From positions 1 through 10,535 of the forward strand of contig CAJUFP010000135.1 of assembly GCA_910585645.1 (NCBI GenBank): a DNA stretch of 10,535 nt, given 5' to 3'. Shown piece after piece: positions 1 to 6,357 of this stretch. This stretch comes from an uncultured Hungatella sp. (lineage in GTDB: Bacteria > Bacillota > Clostridia > Lachnospirales > Lachnospiraceae). Made by a program: the position numbers and the translations under genes. Numbering within the stretch: the stretch's first letter is position 1; each line of letters opens with the position of its first letter. Below the pieces are notes generated by a model that was not told where the DNA came from, ran no database searches, and was given only the letters and a program-made list of their open reading frames with translations.

Positions 1-112
1 CTGGTCTCATCTCCATGGCATAAATTCACCCGGACGGGACATCTCTCCTTCTCTGCCTGGCAAAAGCAGAATTCTCCGGTCAGGGTTTGCTCACTTAAGG
101 TGTCACCGGTAG
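1..112 (-). repeat. Intergenic repeat copy A (left arm of a large inverted repeat)
   Basis: Read on the minus strand, this stretch matches copy B. It has CTACCGG, then CACCTTAAG and GTGAGCAAACC, then an AGAATTCTG...TTTTGCCAGG block, a purine-rich stretch, and a CGTCCGGGTGAATTTATGCCA core. The 37 bases at the window edge match the reverse complement of 371-407 at 36 positions. The purine-rich middle has diverged most. The copy runs off the left edge, so its true end is not visible. It contains no convincing gene. The open frame covering 103-306 on this strand has no recognisable product and overlaps the repeat. Confidence 0.85.
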
Positions 113-293
113 AGGACGCTGCCGCAACTTTGCAGTGAAAAATAATTGCTTTTTATGGCTTCAGTATATTGTTGAGTGATGTTAGGGCGATGTTGCCGCG
201 AATCCGAAAGAATCTGTCTCCCTGAAATATAATGTGCAAACCTCATGGCTGATAAAACAGCTATCTTTCCGCTGCGGAGTCGAAACCGCAACC
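113..293. other. Unique spacer between divergent repeat copies A and B
   Basis: No gene is seen in this AT-richer stretch. It contains a TATAAT at 228-233 on the plus strand, upstream of copy B, but no good -35 at 16-18 bp. It also holds a small stem TGCGG/CCGCA (273-277 with 286-290). On the minus strand a similar CTGC...GCAG stem precedes copy A. If A and B are transcribed units, this spacer would be their divergent promoter region; that is inference. Confidence 0.45.
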
Positions 294-408
294 CTACCGG
301 AACCACCTTAAGCGAGCAAACCTTGGCCAGCGAATTCTGTTTTTGCCAGGGAGGGAAGGGAGGCTGTGTGCCGTTCGGGTGAATTTATGCCATGGAGATG
401 AGACCAGG
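294..408 (+). repeat. Intergenic repeat copy B (right arm of a large inverted repeat)
   Basis: This is the inverted partner of copy A. Order along the plus strand: CTACCGG, CACCTTAAG, GCGAGCAAACC, CGAATTCTG, TTTTTGCCAGGG, a G-rich GGGAAGGGAGG block, GCTGTGTGCCGTTCGGGT, then GAATTTATGCCATGG and GAGACCAGG. The G-rich block and the GCTGTGTGCCGTTCGGGT core recur in copy D. It ends against the hairpin at 408-439, where copy C arrives from the other side. A short frame starting at GTG after the G-rich block would encode only about a dozen residues, so I annotate a repeat and not a gene. Confidence 0.85.
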
Positions 409-439
409 GAAACAGGAGGGCTGATACCCGACTGGTTCC
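408..439. terminator. Hairpin shared by the converging ends of repeat copies B and C
   Basis: GGAA 408-411 pairs with TTCC 436-439, CAG 413-415 with CTG 432-434, and GGG 418-420 with CCC 427-429. These are separated by a single mismatch and a 2x2 internal loop. The structure works in either direction and sits where copies B (plus) and C (minus) meet. Copy D ends in the same hairpin with better pairing. No long U-run follows, so terminator activity is a guess; conservation of the fold between two copies is what is seen. Confidence 0.45.
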
Positions 440-552
440 CGCTTTAAGGGCTCATCGGAATGTTTGGCATATCTGAACCCGGACAGCACACAGCCTGCCT
501 CCCCTCCCTGGCTTTGCGACAACCTTCGATTTGCCCACTCAATAATACACCA
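412..552 (-). repeat. Intergenic repeat copy C
   Basis: On the minus strand it starts near a TATTAT followed by TGAGTGGGCAAA. It passes through GCCAGGGAGGGGAGG and GGCTGTGTGCTGT, and then carries a 50-bp block (432-481) identical to 10462-10511 of copy D. Inside that block GGGTTCA can pair with TGAGCCC (one G-U) to make a hairpin with a 19-nt loop. Two frames stay open through the core. One ends GSDMPNIPMSP-stop; the other reads SGFRYAKHSDEP and continues for about 20 more residues. Confidence 0.9.
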
Positions 553-601
553 ATTACATATACCCCATAATGGAAACGATCGTCATTTTATTAACAAAGT
601 A

Positions 602-629
602 TTGCCTTTTAACAATTATATGGTAAAAT
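602..629 (+). promoter_or_regulatory. Sigma-A-like promoter for the PTS IIC gene
   Basis: TTGCCT (602-607), a 16-bp spacer and TAAAAT (624-629), with TGG directly before the -10 forming an extended -10. The first base of the transcript would be near 636, leaving a leader of about 140 nt before the ATG at 775. The leader is GC-rich near 680-755 and has a small CCTGC/GCAGG stem around 732-748. No recognisable antiterminator (RAT) site or riboswitch was seen in it. Confidence 0.7.
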
Positions 630-774
630 CAAGAACATCATAGAACTGCTTTGACCCTGGGAAGTCAAATGTGTGTAAAGTCCCCGCCCCTGCGCCCGCC
701 TTCGGCCTGTAGCTGCCATCTGACAGCCGGTCCTGCGGATCCGGCAGGGATCATAACAAAAAGGAGATCAACAC

Positions 775-1797
775 ATGAAACCAACAGGTGTAAAAGAATT
801 TCTAAAACAAAAGAACGTAACTCCGTCTCTCAAGACCTACTTCATCGACGCCATGGGGGCTATGGCCTTTGGTCTGTTCGCCTCCCTGCTCATCGGAACC
901 ATCTTCGCCACTCTGGGCGAAAAAACCGGCATCCAGATCTTTAACACCATAGCCGAGTACGCCAAAGGCGCCACCGGGGCCGCTCTGGGGGTATCCATCG
1001 CCTACGCCCTGAAAGCCCCTCAGCTGGTGCTGCTCTCCGCTGCCACTGTGGGCATCGCCGGCAATGCCCTGGGCGGGCCTGTGGGAGCTTTCGTAGCTTC
1101 CATCATAGCCGTGGAACTGGGCAAGATCGTGTCCAAAGAAACCCGGGTGGATATCCTCGTAACCCCGGGCGTCACCATCATAAGCGGCGTATTTATGGCC
1201 CAGTTTGTGGGGCCTGGCGTCTCCGCCTTCATGACCGCCTTTGGCAATCTGGTAAAGACAGCCACCCTGATGCAGCCCTTCTTTATGGGCATCCTGGTGT
1301 CCGCTCTCATCGGCATCGCCCTGACTCTCCCCATCAGCAGCGCGGCCATCTGCATCATGTTAAGCCTTGACGGCCTGGCAGGCGGCGCCGCCACAGCAGG
1401 GTGCTGCGGGCAGATGATCGGCTTCGCGGTGTTAAGCTTCCGGGAAAACGGCGTCGGCGGCCTTCTCGCCCAGGGCCTGGGCACTTCCATGCTCCAGATG
1501 GGCAACATCGTGAAAAATCCCAGGATCTGGCTGCCTCCCACCTTAGCCTCCATGATCACCGGCCCTCTGGCCACCATGGTCTTTCACCTGGAGAACATCC
1601 CCGCAGGCGCCGGCATGGGAACCTGCGGCCTGGTAGGCCCTATCGGCGTGTACACCGCCATGGGAGGAGGCGCCCAAATGTGGACCGGCATCCTGCTGGT
1701 GTGCTTTGTGCTGCCCGCCATCCTTACCCTGATATTCGGGGAAGCACTGCGCAGACTGGGGTGGATCAAGGACGGGGACTTAAAACTGGAACTGTAA
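775..1797 (+). CDS. PTS IIC-like membrane permease (PfoR / PTS_EIIC_2 family)
   Basis: The 340-residue protein is almost wholly hydrophobic, with many Gly/Ala-rich helices from about residue 23 to 323 and a charged cytoplasmic tail. Recurrent small-residue motifs such as AGNALGGPVGAF (95-106), PISSAAICIM (186-195) and MGTCGLVGPIGVY (281-293) fit the PfoR-like EIIC family, and the length is normal for it. Members resemble the sugar-translocating domain of phosphotransferase systems, although transport has rarely been shown for PfoR itself. The start is supported by AAAAGGAG eight bases before the ATG. No EIIA or EIIB domain is fused or adjacent, so any phosphotransfer partner must be encoded elsewhere. 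The gene stands alone on the plus strand, convergent with the sugar-acid genes. Its substrate is unknown; uptake of a compound used by the neighbours or by the MupG-like protein is inference. Confidence 0.85.
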   Translation: MKPTGVKEFLKQKNVTPSLKTYFIDAMGAMAFGLFASLLIGTIFATLGEKTGIQIFNTIAEYAKGATGAALGVSIAYALKAPQLVLLSAATVGIAGNALGGPVGAFVASIIAVELGKIVSKETRVDILVTPGVTIISGVFMAQFVGPGVSAFMTAFGNLVKTATLMQPFFMGILVSALIGIALTLPISSAAICIMLSLDGLAGGAATAGCCGQMIGFAVLSFRENGVGGLLAQGLGTSMLQMGNIVKNPRIWLPPTLASMITGPLATMVFHLENIPAGAGMGTCGLVGPIGVYTAMGGGAQMWTGILLVCFVLPAILTLIFGEALRRLGWIKDGDLKLEL

Positions 1798-1800
1798 AAC

Positions 1801-1830
1801 CCAGGGGGCTTAACATAAGGTTATCCCTGG
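1801..1830 (+). terminator. Possible terminator stem just after the PTS IIC gene
   Basis: CCAGGG (1801-1806) pairs with CCCTGG (1825-1830), and TAAC/GTTA lies inside. It begins three bases after the stop codon. No U-run follows; instead the larger hairpin of repeat E begins at 1831. Together the two structures may end transcription from both convergent genes. Confidence 0.4.
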
Positions 1831-1985
1831 CCTTATAGGAGCCATGTCCTGTCCGGGTTCAGAACTGCCGGATGTTCCGGGGGACCCAAAAACAGGTCTC
1901 TTCTTCACGGCAATCATTGACCCTGACAGGACATGGCTCCTATGGGGCAAAGCAGAATTCGCTTACGTTACTGACATGGGTTCAC
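1831..1985 (+). repeat. Repeat copy E: long hairpin between convergent genes
   Basis: A perfect 19-bp inverted repeat (1835-1853 with 1925-1943) extends to 23 pairs with two G-U wobbles (1831-1853 with 1925-1947), and further GGG/CCC pairing follows inside. The left half (CTGTCCGGGTTCAGA, then TGCCGG and TTCCG) is a diverged relative of the core of copies C and D. The right half (TTGACCC, GGACAT, then GCAAAGCAGAATTCG) matches the plus-strand reading of copy A, so E mimics the A-B palindrome on a smaller scale. It lies between the stops of the PTS IIC gene and the PFK gene and may act as a bidirectional terminator. An open frame from 1844 to 2053 runs through it but shows no known product. Confidence 0.75.
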
Positions 1986-2006
1986 AGGCCGGGAAAACCC
2001 AAACAT

Positions 2007-3248
2007 TTACGCGTCCTCCAGGCGCAGATGCCTGGGAAGGCCGTCCACCATAATGGGAGTCAGCTCCGCCTGGATCAGGGGCCGTACATAGTTGACAAAA
2101 TCCTGGGTCACATAATCCCCGGCCTCATTGATCCACTGCCTGGGAACCACTTTCTCCACATTGGCGATCTTATGTACATCATAGATATCCGTAACGCAGA
2201 TGTAGGGATCGTCGGAAACCCGCTTTAAGATAATCATCTTTCCGGTCTCCCCCTCAAAAGCCGCCTTCACCGCGGCCCCTCCTACCTGAAACGCCTCCGT
2301 AATATCCACCCGCCCTACAATGTGGGAAGCGCACCGCTGAAGGGAGTTAAACTCAATGGCCCTGGTCTTGCACCCCATCTCCCTGGAGATCCGTCCCGCC
2401 AGATACCGGGAAGTCCCTGTCAGCTGCCTGTGGCCAAAAGCGTCCACATAGTCGATATTGTCCGTCAGCTCGCACACATACCGCCCGTCAGCCACCTTTA
2501 CGCCCTCAGAGATGGCCACCACCACAGACTTTTTCACCTTCTGCAGATCCGTGACCTTTTTCATAAAATGATCGATATCAAAGGTAATCTCCGGCAAAAA
2601 CAGCATATCCGGCCCCTCGCAGTCCTCTCCGGTGGCCAGAGCGGCGGCGCCTGTAAGCCAGCCCGCGTTTCTGCCCATGATCTCTAAAAGAGTCACGCTC
2701 TCCTGGTCGTACACCAAACCGTCCCGGATCACTTCCTTTGTGATGGACGCAATGTACTTGGCCGCGCTGCCAAAACCCGGGGTGTGGTCCGTCACTGCCA
2801 GATCATTGTCAATGGTCTTTGGAACTCCCATAAACCGGATGTTGCTGCCATTTAAAAGGGCGTAGTCAGAAAGCTTTTTGATGGTGTCCATGGAATCATT
2901 GCCGCCGATGTAAAAGAAATACTCGATCTCAAGCTTATCCAAAATGCCGAAGATCTTGTCGTAAAGCTCTGTCCCGTCCTTGATATCCGGCAGTTTGTAC
3001 CGGCAGGAGCCCAAAAAAGACGAGGGAGTCCTCTTTAACAGGTCAATGTCCAGATCGCTCTTTATGTGCTCCGACAGATCCACCACCCGCTCCTCCAAAA
3101 GCCCCTGAACCCCGTGGAGCATTCCGTAAACCTTGTTTGCCCCCCGGTCAATGGCTGTCTTGTAAACGCCTGCAAGGCTGGAATTGATCACCGCCGTAGG
3201 GCCGCCGGACTGACCTACGATCACATTGCCTTTTATTGTTGCTGCCAT
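2007..3248 (-). CDS. PPi-type 6-phosphofructokinase (PfkA superfamily)
   Basis: The 413-residue enzyme interconverts fructose-6-phosphate and fructose-1,6-bisphosphate. Phosphate-binding GQSGGPT is at 12-18, GGNDS at 115-119, PKTIDND at 143-149 with catalytic Asp147, and MGRNAGW at 191-197. The Asp after GGN and the Lys of PKTIDND replace the two glycines found in ATP-using enzymes; in this superfamily that pair predicts pyrophosphate as phosphoryl donor. Asn in GGNDS where GGDDS is more common places it in a separate PPi-PFK subgroup. ACCTCC on the plus strand (3254-3259) is its ribosome binding site, GGAGGT. It is the last gene of the sugar-acid cluster, 110 bp after the second kinase, and ends at hairpin E. 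Because PPi-PFK is reversible, a role in making hexose phosphates from aldolase-derived trioses is plausible; action on sedoheptulose-7-phosphate cannot be excluded. Confidence 0.92.
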   Translation of the reverse strand: MAATIKGNVIVGQSGGPTAVINSSLAGVYKTAIDRGANKVYGMLHGVQGLLEERVVDLSEHIKSDLDIDLLKRTPSSFLGSCRYKLPDIKDGTELYDKIFGILDKLEIEYFFYIGGNDSMDTIKKLSDYALLNGSNIRFMGVPKTIDNDLAVTDHTPGFGSAAKYIASITKEVIRDGLVYDQESVTLLEIMGRNAGWLTGAAALATGEDCEGPDMLFLPEITFDIDHFMKKVTDLQKVKKSVVVAISEGVKVADGRYVCELTDNIDYVDAFGHRQLTGTSRYLAGRISREMGCKTRAIEFNSLQRCASHIVGRVDITEAFQVGGAAVKAAFEGETGKMIILKRVSDDPYICVTDIYDVHKIANVEKVVPRQWINEAGDYVTQDFVNYVRPLIQAELTPIMVDGLPRHLRLEDA

Positions 3249-3358
3249 AATCTACCTCCATTTTGTCTGGTCCCTTTCTCTGACTAACGCCGCCTGTTTT
3301 GTAAATACAGCGTCCCCTCGCTTTTTGCGGCTCCCTCTCCATACCTGTACCTCGCCTC

Positions 3359-4387
3359 TTACCTGGCCATCTCGCTCTGAGGCCCCTTCTCCCCGTGAGC
3401 CCGGATAATGGTCTCGATCTCCTCCAGATTCGAGGAGGGCAGATCCCCGGGAATGGTGTTCTTCACCGCGCTGGTGGCATTGCCGTAGCGCACCGCCTTC
3501 GCGCAGTCAAAATCGCTGGTTAGAAGGCCGTAAAGCGCCCCGGAGATGTAGGCGTCGCCGCTGCCGATCCGGTCCACCACCTCGATGTCCCTGTAAGGCT
3601 CCTCCTCATAATACGCGTCTTTCCCCGCGTCATACATCACGGAGCCAAAAGTGTGTCTCTTCGGGCTGTGTACCACCCTCTGGGTGGAGGCCACGATGGA
3701 AATAGGATACTCCTCGGTAAAGCTCTTCATCATCTCCCTGGCTGTCCCCGTCTTTTTAAAAGTCAGGCGGGCCGTGTCCTCAGAGCAGAAGAAAATATCC
3801 ACATAGGGAAGAATCCGCTCAATGCAGGCCTTTGCCTCCTCCCCGGTCCAAAGATTGCCCCTGAAATTCACGTCAAAGGACACCAATGTGCCTGCATCCT
3901 TAAACCGTTTGATCATCTCAATGGTGGTCTCCCGGATCTTCTCATTGAGAGCCAGGGTAATGCCTGTGGTGTGGAAACACCGGCTGGCGCTGTAGACCTC
4001 CTTTGGTATCTCGTCAATGTTCAGAGAATAAAAGGAGCTGTTGCTGCGGTCATAGATCACCTTTGGCTTTCTGGGATAAGCGCCGTTCTCGTAAAAGTAG
4101 ATCCCCACCCTGGCCTGGGGCGAGTGGTCGTACAGAAAATAGTCGTCGCTGATGCCGTAGGAACGGATCTTGCTCTTCATAAAACTTCCCACGTCGTGGG
4201 ACGGCAGCTTGGAGATCACCCCGGTGTGCAGCCCCAGAAGGGACACGCCCACAGCCACATTCAGCTCCGCCCCGCCTACCTGCTTCTCAAAGGTATCGCC
4301 CCGCACCAGCCGCTCATTGCCCGGAGGGGAGAGACGCAGAAGAAGCTGTCCCAGTGTCAGCAGATCAAATGTCCGTTTTTCGCTCAT
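3359..4387 (-). CDS. PfkB-family sugar kinase, second KdgK-like paralogue
   Basis: The 342-residue ribokinase-fold protein has an N-terminal GQLLLRLSPPGNERL, a sugar-contact segment VGGAELNVAVG, VSFDVNFRGNLW in mid-protein, and a catalytic RIGSGDAY (about 273-280; base Asp278) followed by an NTIPGD segment. It parallels the adjacent KDG kinase in domain order but differs at key places: GGAELN instead of GGGEAN, and GSGDAY instead of GGGDSF. It may therefore be a second KDG kinase or act on a different keto-deoxy sugar acid or hexose. AGAGGT (plus-strand 4392-4397) precedes the ATG. The gene is separated from the first kinase by 159 bp containing a hairpin, so its level may be set lower than that of the upstream genes. 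The family call is firm; the substrate is not. Confidence 0.85.
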   Translation of the reverse strand: MSEKRTFDLLTLGQLLLRLSPPGNERLVRGDTFEKQVGGAELNVAVGVSLLGLHTGVISKLPSHDVGSFMKSKIRSYGISDDYFLYDHSPQARVGIYFYENGAYPRKPKVIYDRSNSSFYSLNIDEIPKEVYSASRCFHTTGITLALNEKIRETTIEMIKRFKDAGTLVSFDVNFRGNLWTGEEAKACIERILPYVDIFFCSEDTARLTFKKTGTAREMMKSFTEEYPISIVASTQRVVHSPKRHTFGSVMYDAGKDAYYEEEPYRDIEVVDRIGSGDAYISGALYGLLTSDFDCAKAVRYGNATSAVKNTIPGDLPSSNLEEIETIIRAHGEKGPQSEMAR

Positions 4388-4416
4388 GGCTTACCTCTCT
4401 TTCTTCACTTTGCGGC

Positions 4417-4464
4417 TTTTTAAAAGGACAGCCCTGATACTCGCTCATGCGTACAGAACTGTCC
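4417..4464 (-). terminator. Hairpin between the two kinase genes, partial terminator or processing site
   Basis: On the minus strand GGACAGTTCTG (4464-4454) pairs with CAGGGCTGTCC (4436-4426) through nine Watson-Crick pairs and two G-U pairs. An extra TAC/GTA continues the stem. TTTTAAAAA follows at once. The stem is strong but the T-run is only four long. It may lower expression of the second kinase and PFK genes or protect the upstream mRNA 3' end. Confidence 0.6.
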
Positions 4465-4546
4465 CCTTTATCCGGCCAGCAGCTACTCAGTCATGGTATT
4501 TTTGTAATGTCCGAATAGCCATGTTATGTCATATGAATGATAAACG

Positions 4547-5578
4547 TTATCTCTGCACCCGGCCTGAACCGTCGCCGCCTGCCAGGTTCTCAACATCAGC
4601 CCTGGTAACCAGGTTAAAGTCGCCGGGGATGGTGTGCTTTAAGGCAGAGGCCGCCACCGCGTACTCCAGGGCTGCCTTCATATCCTTGCCGTCCACCAGA
4701 CCGCAGATCAGGCCTGCCGCAAAGGAGTCGCCGCCGCCTACGCGGTCCACAATCGGAGTAATGTGGTACTTTCTGGAATGGTAGAACTCTCTGGTCTTGC
4801 CGTCCATGATGCAGGCGGACCAGCCGTTGTCAGACGCGCTGTGGCTCTCCCGCAGGGAGCTGATGATGTACTTGAATCCGAACTTGTCAGCCATCTGATT
4901 GAAAATATCCACATAGCCGGCCAGCTCCAGCTCGCCGGAGGTCACATCCGTTTTGCCCGGCTTAAAGCCCAGAACCTTCTCCGCGTCCTCCTCGTTGCCG
5001 ATGCACACGTCCACATACTGCATCAGGTTGGTCATCACCTTCTGAGCCTTCTCGGAAGACCACAGTTTCTTGCGGAAGTTTAAGTCAACGGAAACCGTAA
5101 CGCCGTGGGCCTTAGCTGCCTTCAAAGCCGCCTCGGTCAGCTCAATCGCCCCGTCGCTGACAGCGGGAGTGATGCCGGTAAAGTGGAACCAGTTGGCGCC
5201 CTCAAAGATCTCGTCAAAATCAAACTCATCGGGAGTGGCCGTGGACATGGAGCTGTGGGCCCTGTCGTAAATCACGTTGGACGCTCTCATGGCGGAGCCT
5301 GTCTCCAGATAGTAGATGCCAAGGCGCTCGCCGCTTCTGGCAATGTGCTTTGTTCCTACATTGTACTTTCTCAACGCCGCCACGGCGCACTCGCCGATGG
5401 GGTTGGCCGGAACCGCTGTCACGAACTCCGCGTCATGACCGTAGTTGGCCAGAGATACGGCTACATTGGCCTCGCCGCCGCCGTAATTGATGTCAAACTC
5501 GTCAGCCTGGATAAATTTCTCGTTGTTTGGTGTAGACAGTCTCAACATGATCTCGCCCATAGTTACAATCTTTGCCAT
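4547..5578 (-). CDS. kdgK: 2-keto-3-deoxygluconate kinase
   Basis: The 343-residue PfkB-family kinase phosphorylates KDG to KDPG with ATP. It begins MAKIVTMGEIMLRLSTP, which is typical of KdgK. It has the substrate-side NYGGGEANVAVSLA, the VSVDLNFRKKLW segment, and a catalytic RVGGGDSF (about 279-286; base Asp284) followed by HTIPGDFNLV. Length is normal for the family. AAAGGAG lies just before the ATG, and only 36 bp separate it from the upstream aldolase gene, so the two are very likely cotranscribed. Its product is the substrate of that aldolase. The last seven or so residues (after ENLAGG) look like a loosely conserved tail. Confidence 0.93.
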   Translation of the reverse strand: MAKIVTMGEIMLRLSTPNNEKFIQADEFDINYGGGEANVAVSLANYGHDAEFVTAVPANPIGECAVAALRKYNVGTKHIARSGERLGIYYLETGSAMRASNVIYDRAHSSMSTATPDEFDFDEIFEGANWFHFTGITPAVSDGAIELTEAALKAAKAHGVTVSVDLNFRKKLWSSEKAQKVMTNLMQYVDVCIGNEEDAEKVLGFKPGKTDVTSGELELAGYVDIFNQMADKFGFKYIISSLRESHSASDNGWSACIMDGKTREFYHSRKYHITPIVDRVGGGDSFAAGLICGLVDGKDMKAALEYAVAASALKHTIPGDFNLVTRADVENLAGGDGSGRVQR

Positions 5579-5614
5579 TTGTTCTTTCTCCTTTATTAAA
5601 ATCTTTTTATAACC

Positions 5615-6265
5615 TTACTTTCTCGCCGCTGCCACAGCCTCCACAAACTCTTTTGCCTTTGCGGTCACTGCCGCGAAGTCTCCCGTCTTAGCGCCCTTGG
5701 TCAGGCTGGAACCGGTTCCCACCGCGTAAGCCCCTGCCTTGATCCACTTGTCCACATTGTCCACGTCAACGCCGCCGGAAGGCATAAACTCGCCCTGGGG
5801 AAGAGGCCCTTTGAAGGAGCTGATGGCAGCCGGTCCCACGATATTGCCCGGGAAGATCTTGATGATATCGCACCCTGCTTCCATAGCCGTGATAGCCTCG
5901 GTAGGCGTCATAACGCCCGGCAGCATGGGAACCCGATAGCGGTTGCACAGCTTCACCGTCTCCACATTGAGACCCGGGCTTACTACATAGTTGGCGCCTG
6001 CCAGGATCACCTGCCTTGCGGTCTCAGGATCCAGAACCGTGCCCGCGCCGATGACCACCTTATCATTGTCCTTGTACTTCTTCACCATGGCGGCGATAAA
6101 ATCAATGGGGTTGCCCTCGTCCATGGTCATGGTAATCTCGATAAAATTGATGCCGCCCTCGATGATGGCGTCAACCACTTTCTCCCCCTGCTCCAGGTTC
6201 TTGGCCCGCACAACGGCAACCAGGCAGTCCTCTTTCATCCTTGCTAACACTTTTTCTTTTTTCAT
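5615..6265 (-). CDS. eda: 2-dehydro-3-deoxyphosphogluconate (KDPG) aldolase
   Basis: The enzyme splits KDPG to pyruvate and glyceraldehyde-3-phosphate (class I, Schiff base). I start it at the ATG at 6265 (216 residues) because GAAGGAGAGA lies at 6271-6280, directly before it; the longer frame from 6313 would put this site inside the gene. Motifs: Glu43 in FIEITMTM, GAGTVLDP (73-80), SPGLN (96-100), LPGVMTPTE (115-123), Schiff-base Lys136 in DIIKIFPG, and MPSGGV (161-166). Where the E. coli enzyme has Arg49 (LEVTLRTE), this one has Thr47, as I recall for other Gram-positive Eda/KdgA proteins. It sits between the regulator and KDG kinase genes, first in the tightly spaced aldolase-kinase pair. 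4-hydroxy-2-oxoglutarate aldolase activity is also common in the family. Confidence 0.93.
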   Translation of the reverse strand: MKKEKVLARMKEDCLVAVVRAKNLEQGEKVVDAIIEGGINFIEITMTMDEGNPIDFIAAMVKKYKDNDKVVIGAGTVLDPETARQVILAGANYVVSPGLNVETVKLCNRYRVPMLPGVMTPTEAITAMEAGCDIIKIFPGNIVGPAAISSFKGPLPQGEFMPSGGVDVDNVDKWIKAGAYAVGTGSSLTKGAKTGDFAAVTAKAKEFVEAVAAARK

Positions 6266-6288
6266 GGCGTTCTCTCCTTCTTTATAAT

Positions 6289-6319
6289 TCGTATATGCGA
6301 TTGTCTTTCGCAAACACGA
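6289..6319. promoter_or_regulatory. Dyad-symmetric element upstream of eda (candidate operator)
   Basis: TCGT, three bases, TGCGA, a seven-base centre, TCGCA, three bases, ACGA: the two halves mirror each other exactly in spacing around position 6304. It lies 24 bp from the start codon, just upstream of the aldolase ribosome binding site and below the regulator gene. It could be an operator for the adjacent IclR-family protein or a weak mRNA hairpin. No strong sigma-A promoter was found beside it. Confidence 0.45.
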
Positions 6320-6357
6320 TTCTTATACTAGAATATTAACCGTTTCTGGCTGATTTG

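Noticed and set aside
103..306. Minus-strand open frame of 67 codons
   Set aside because: It overlaps repeat copy A and the spacer, has no recognisable product, and has no clear ribosome binding site.
1..552. CRISPR array or insertion-sequence ends
   Set aside because: The repeat copies are inverted and of unequal spacing, not direct and regular, and no transposase, cas gene or clear target-site duplication is present.
636..774. Riboswitch or antiterminator in the PTS IIC leader
   Set aside because: The leader is GC-rich with a small stem but no recognisable aptamer or RAT-type motif, and no terminator with a U-run.
1020..1577. 185-codon minus-strand open frame inside the PTS IIC gene
   Set aside because: It is antisense to a well-supported membrane protein and its composition is what a GC-rich complementary strand gives.
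1844..2053. Plus-strand open frames through repeat E and into the end of the PFK gene
   Set aside because: They cross the long hairpin and overlap the PFK C-terminus on the other strand. Only the first dozen or so residues resemble the frames in other repeat copies, so I treat it as part of the repeat.
6266..6313. Longer N-terminus for the KDPG aldolase
   Set aside because: The ribosome binding site at 6271-6280 lies inside this extension and directly before the ATG at 6265, and the extra 16 residues do not resemble the family.
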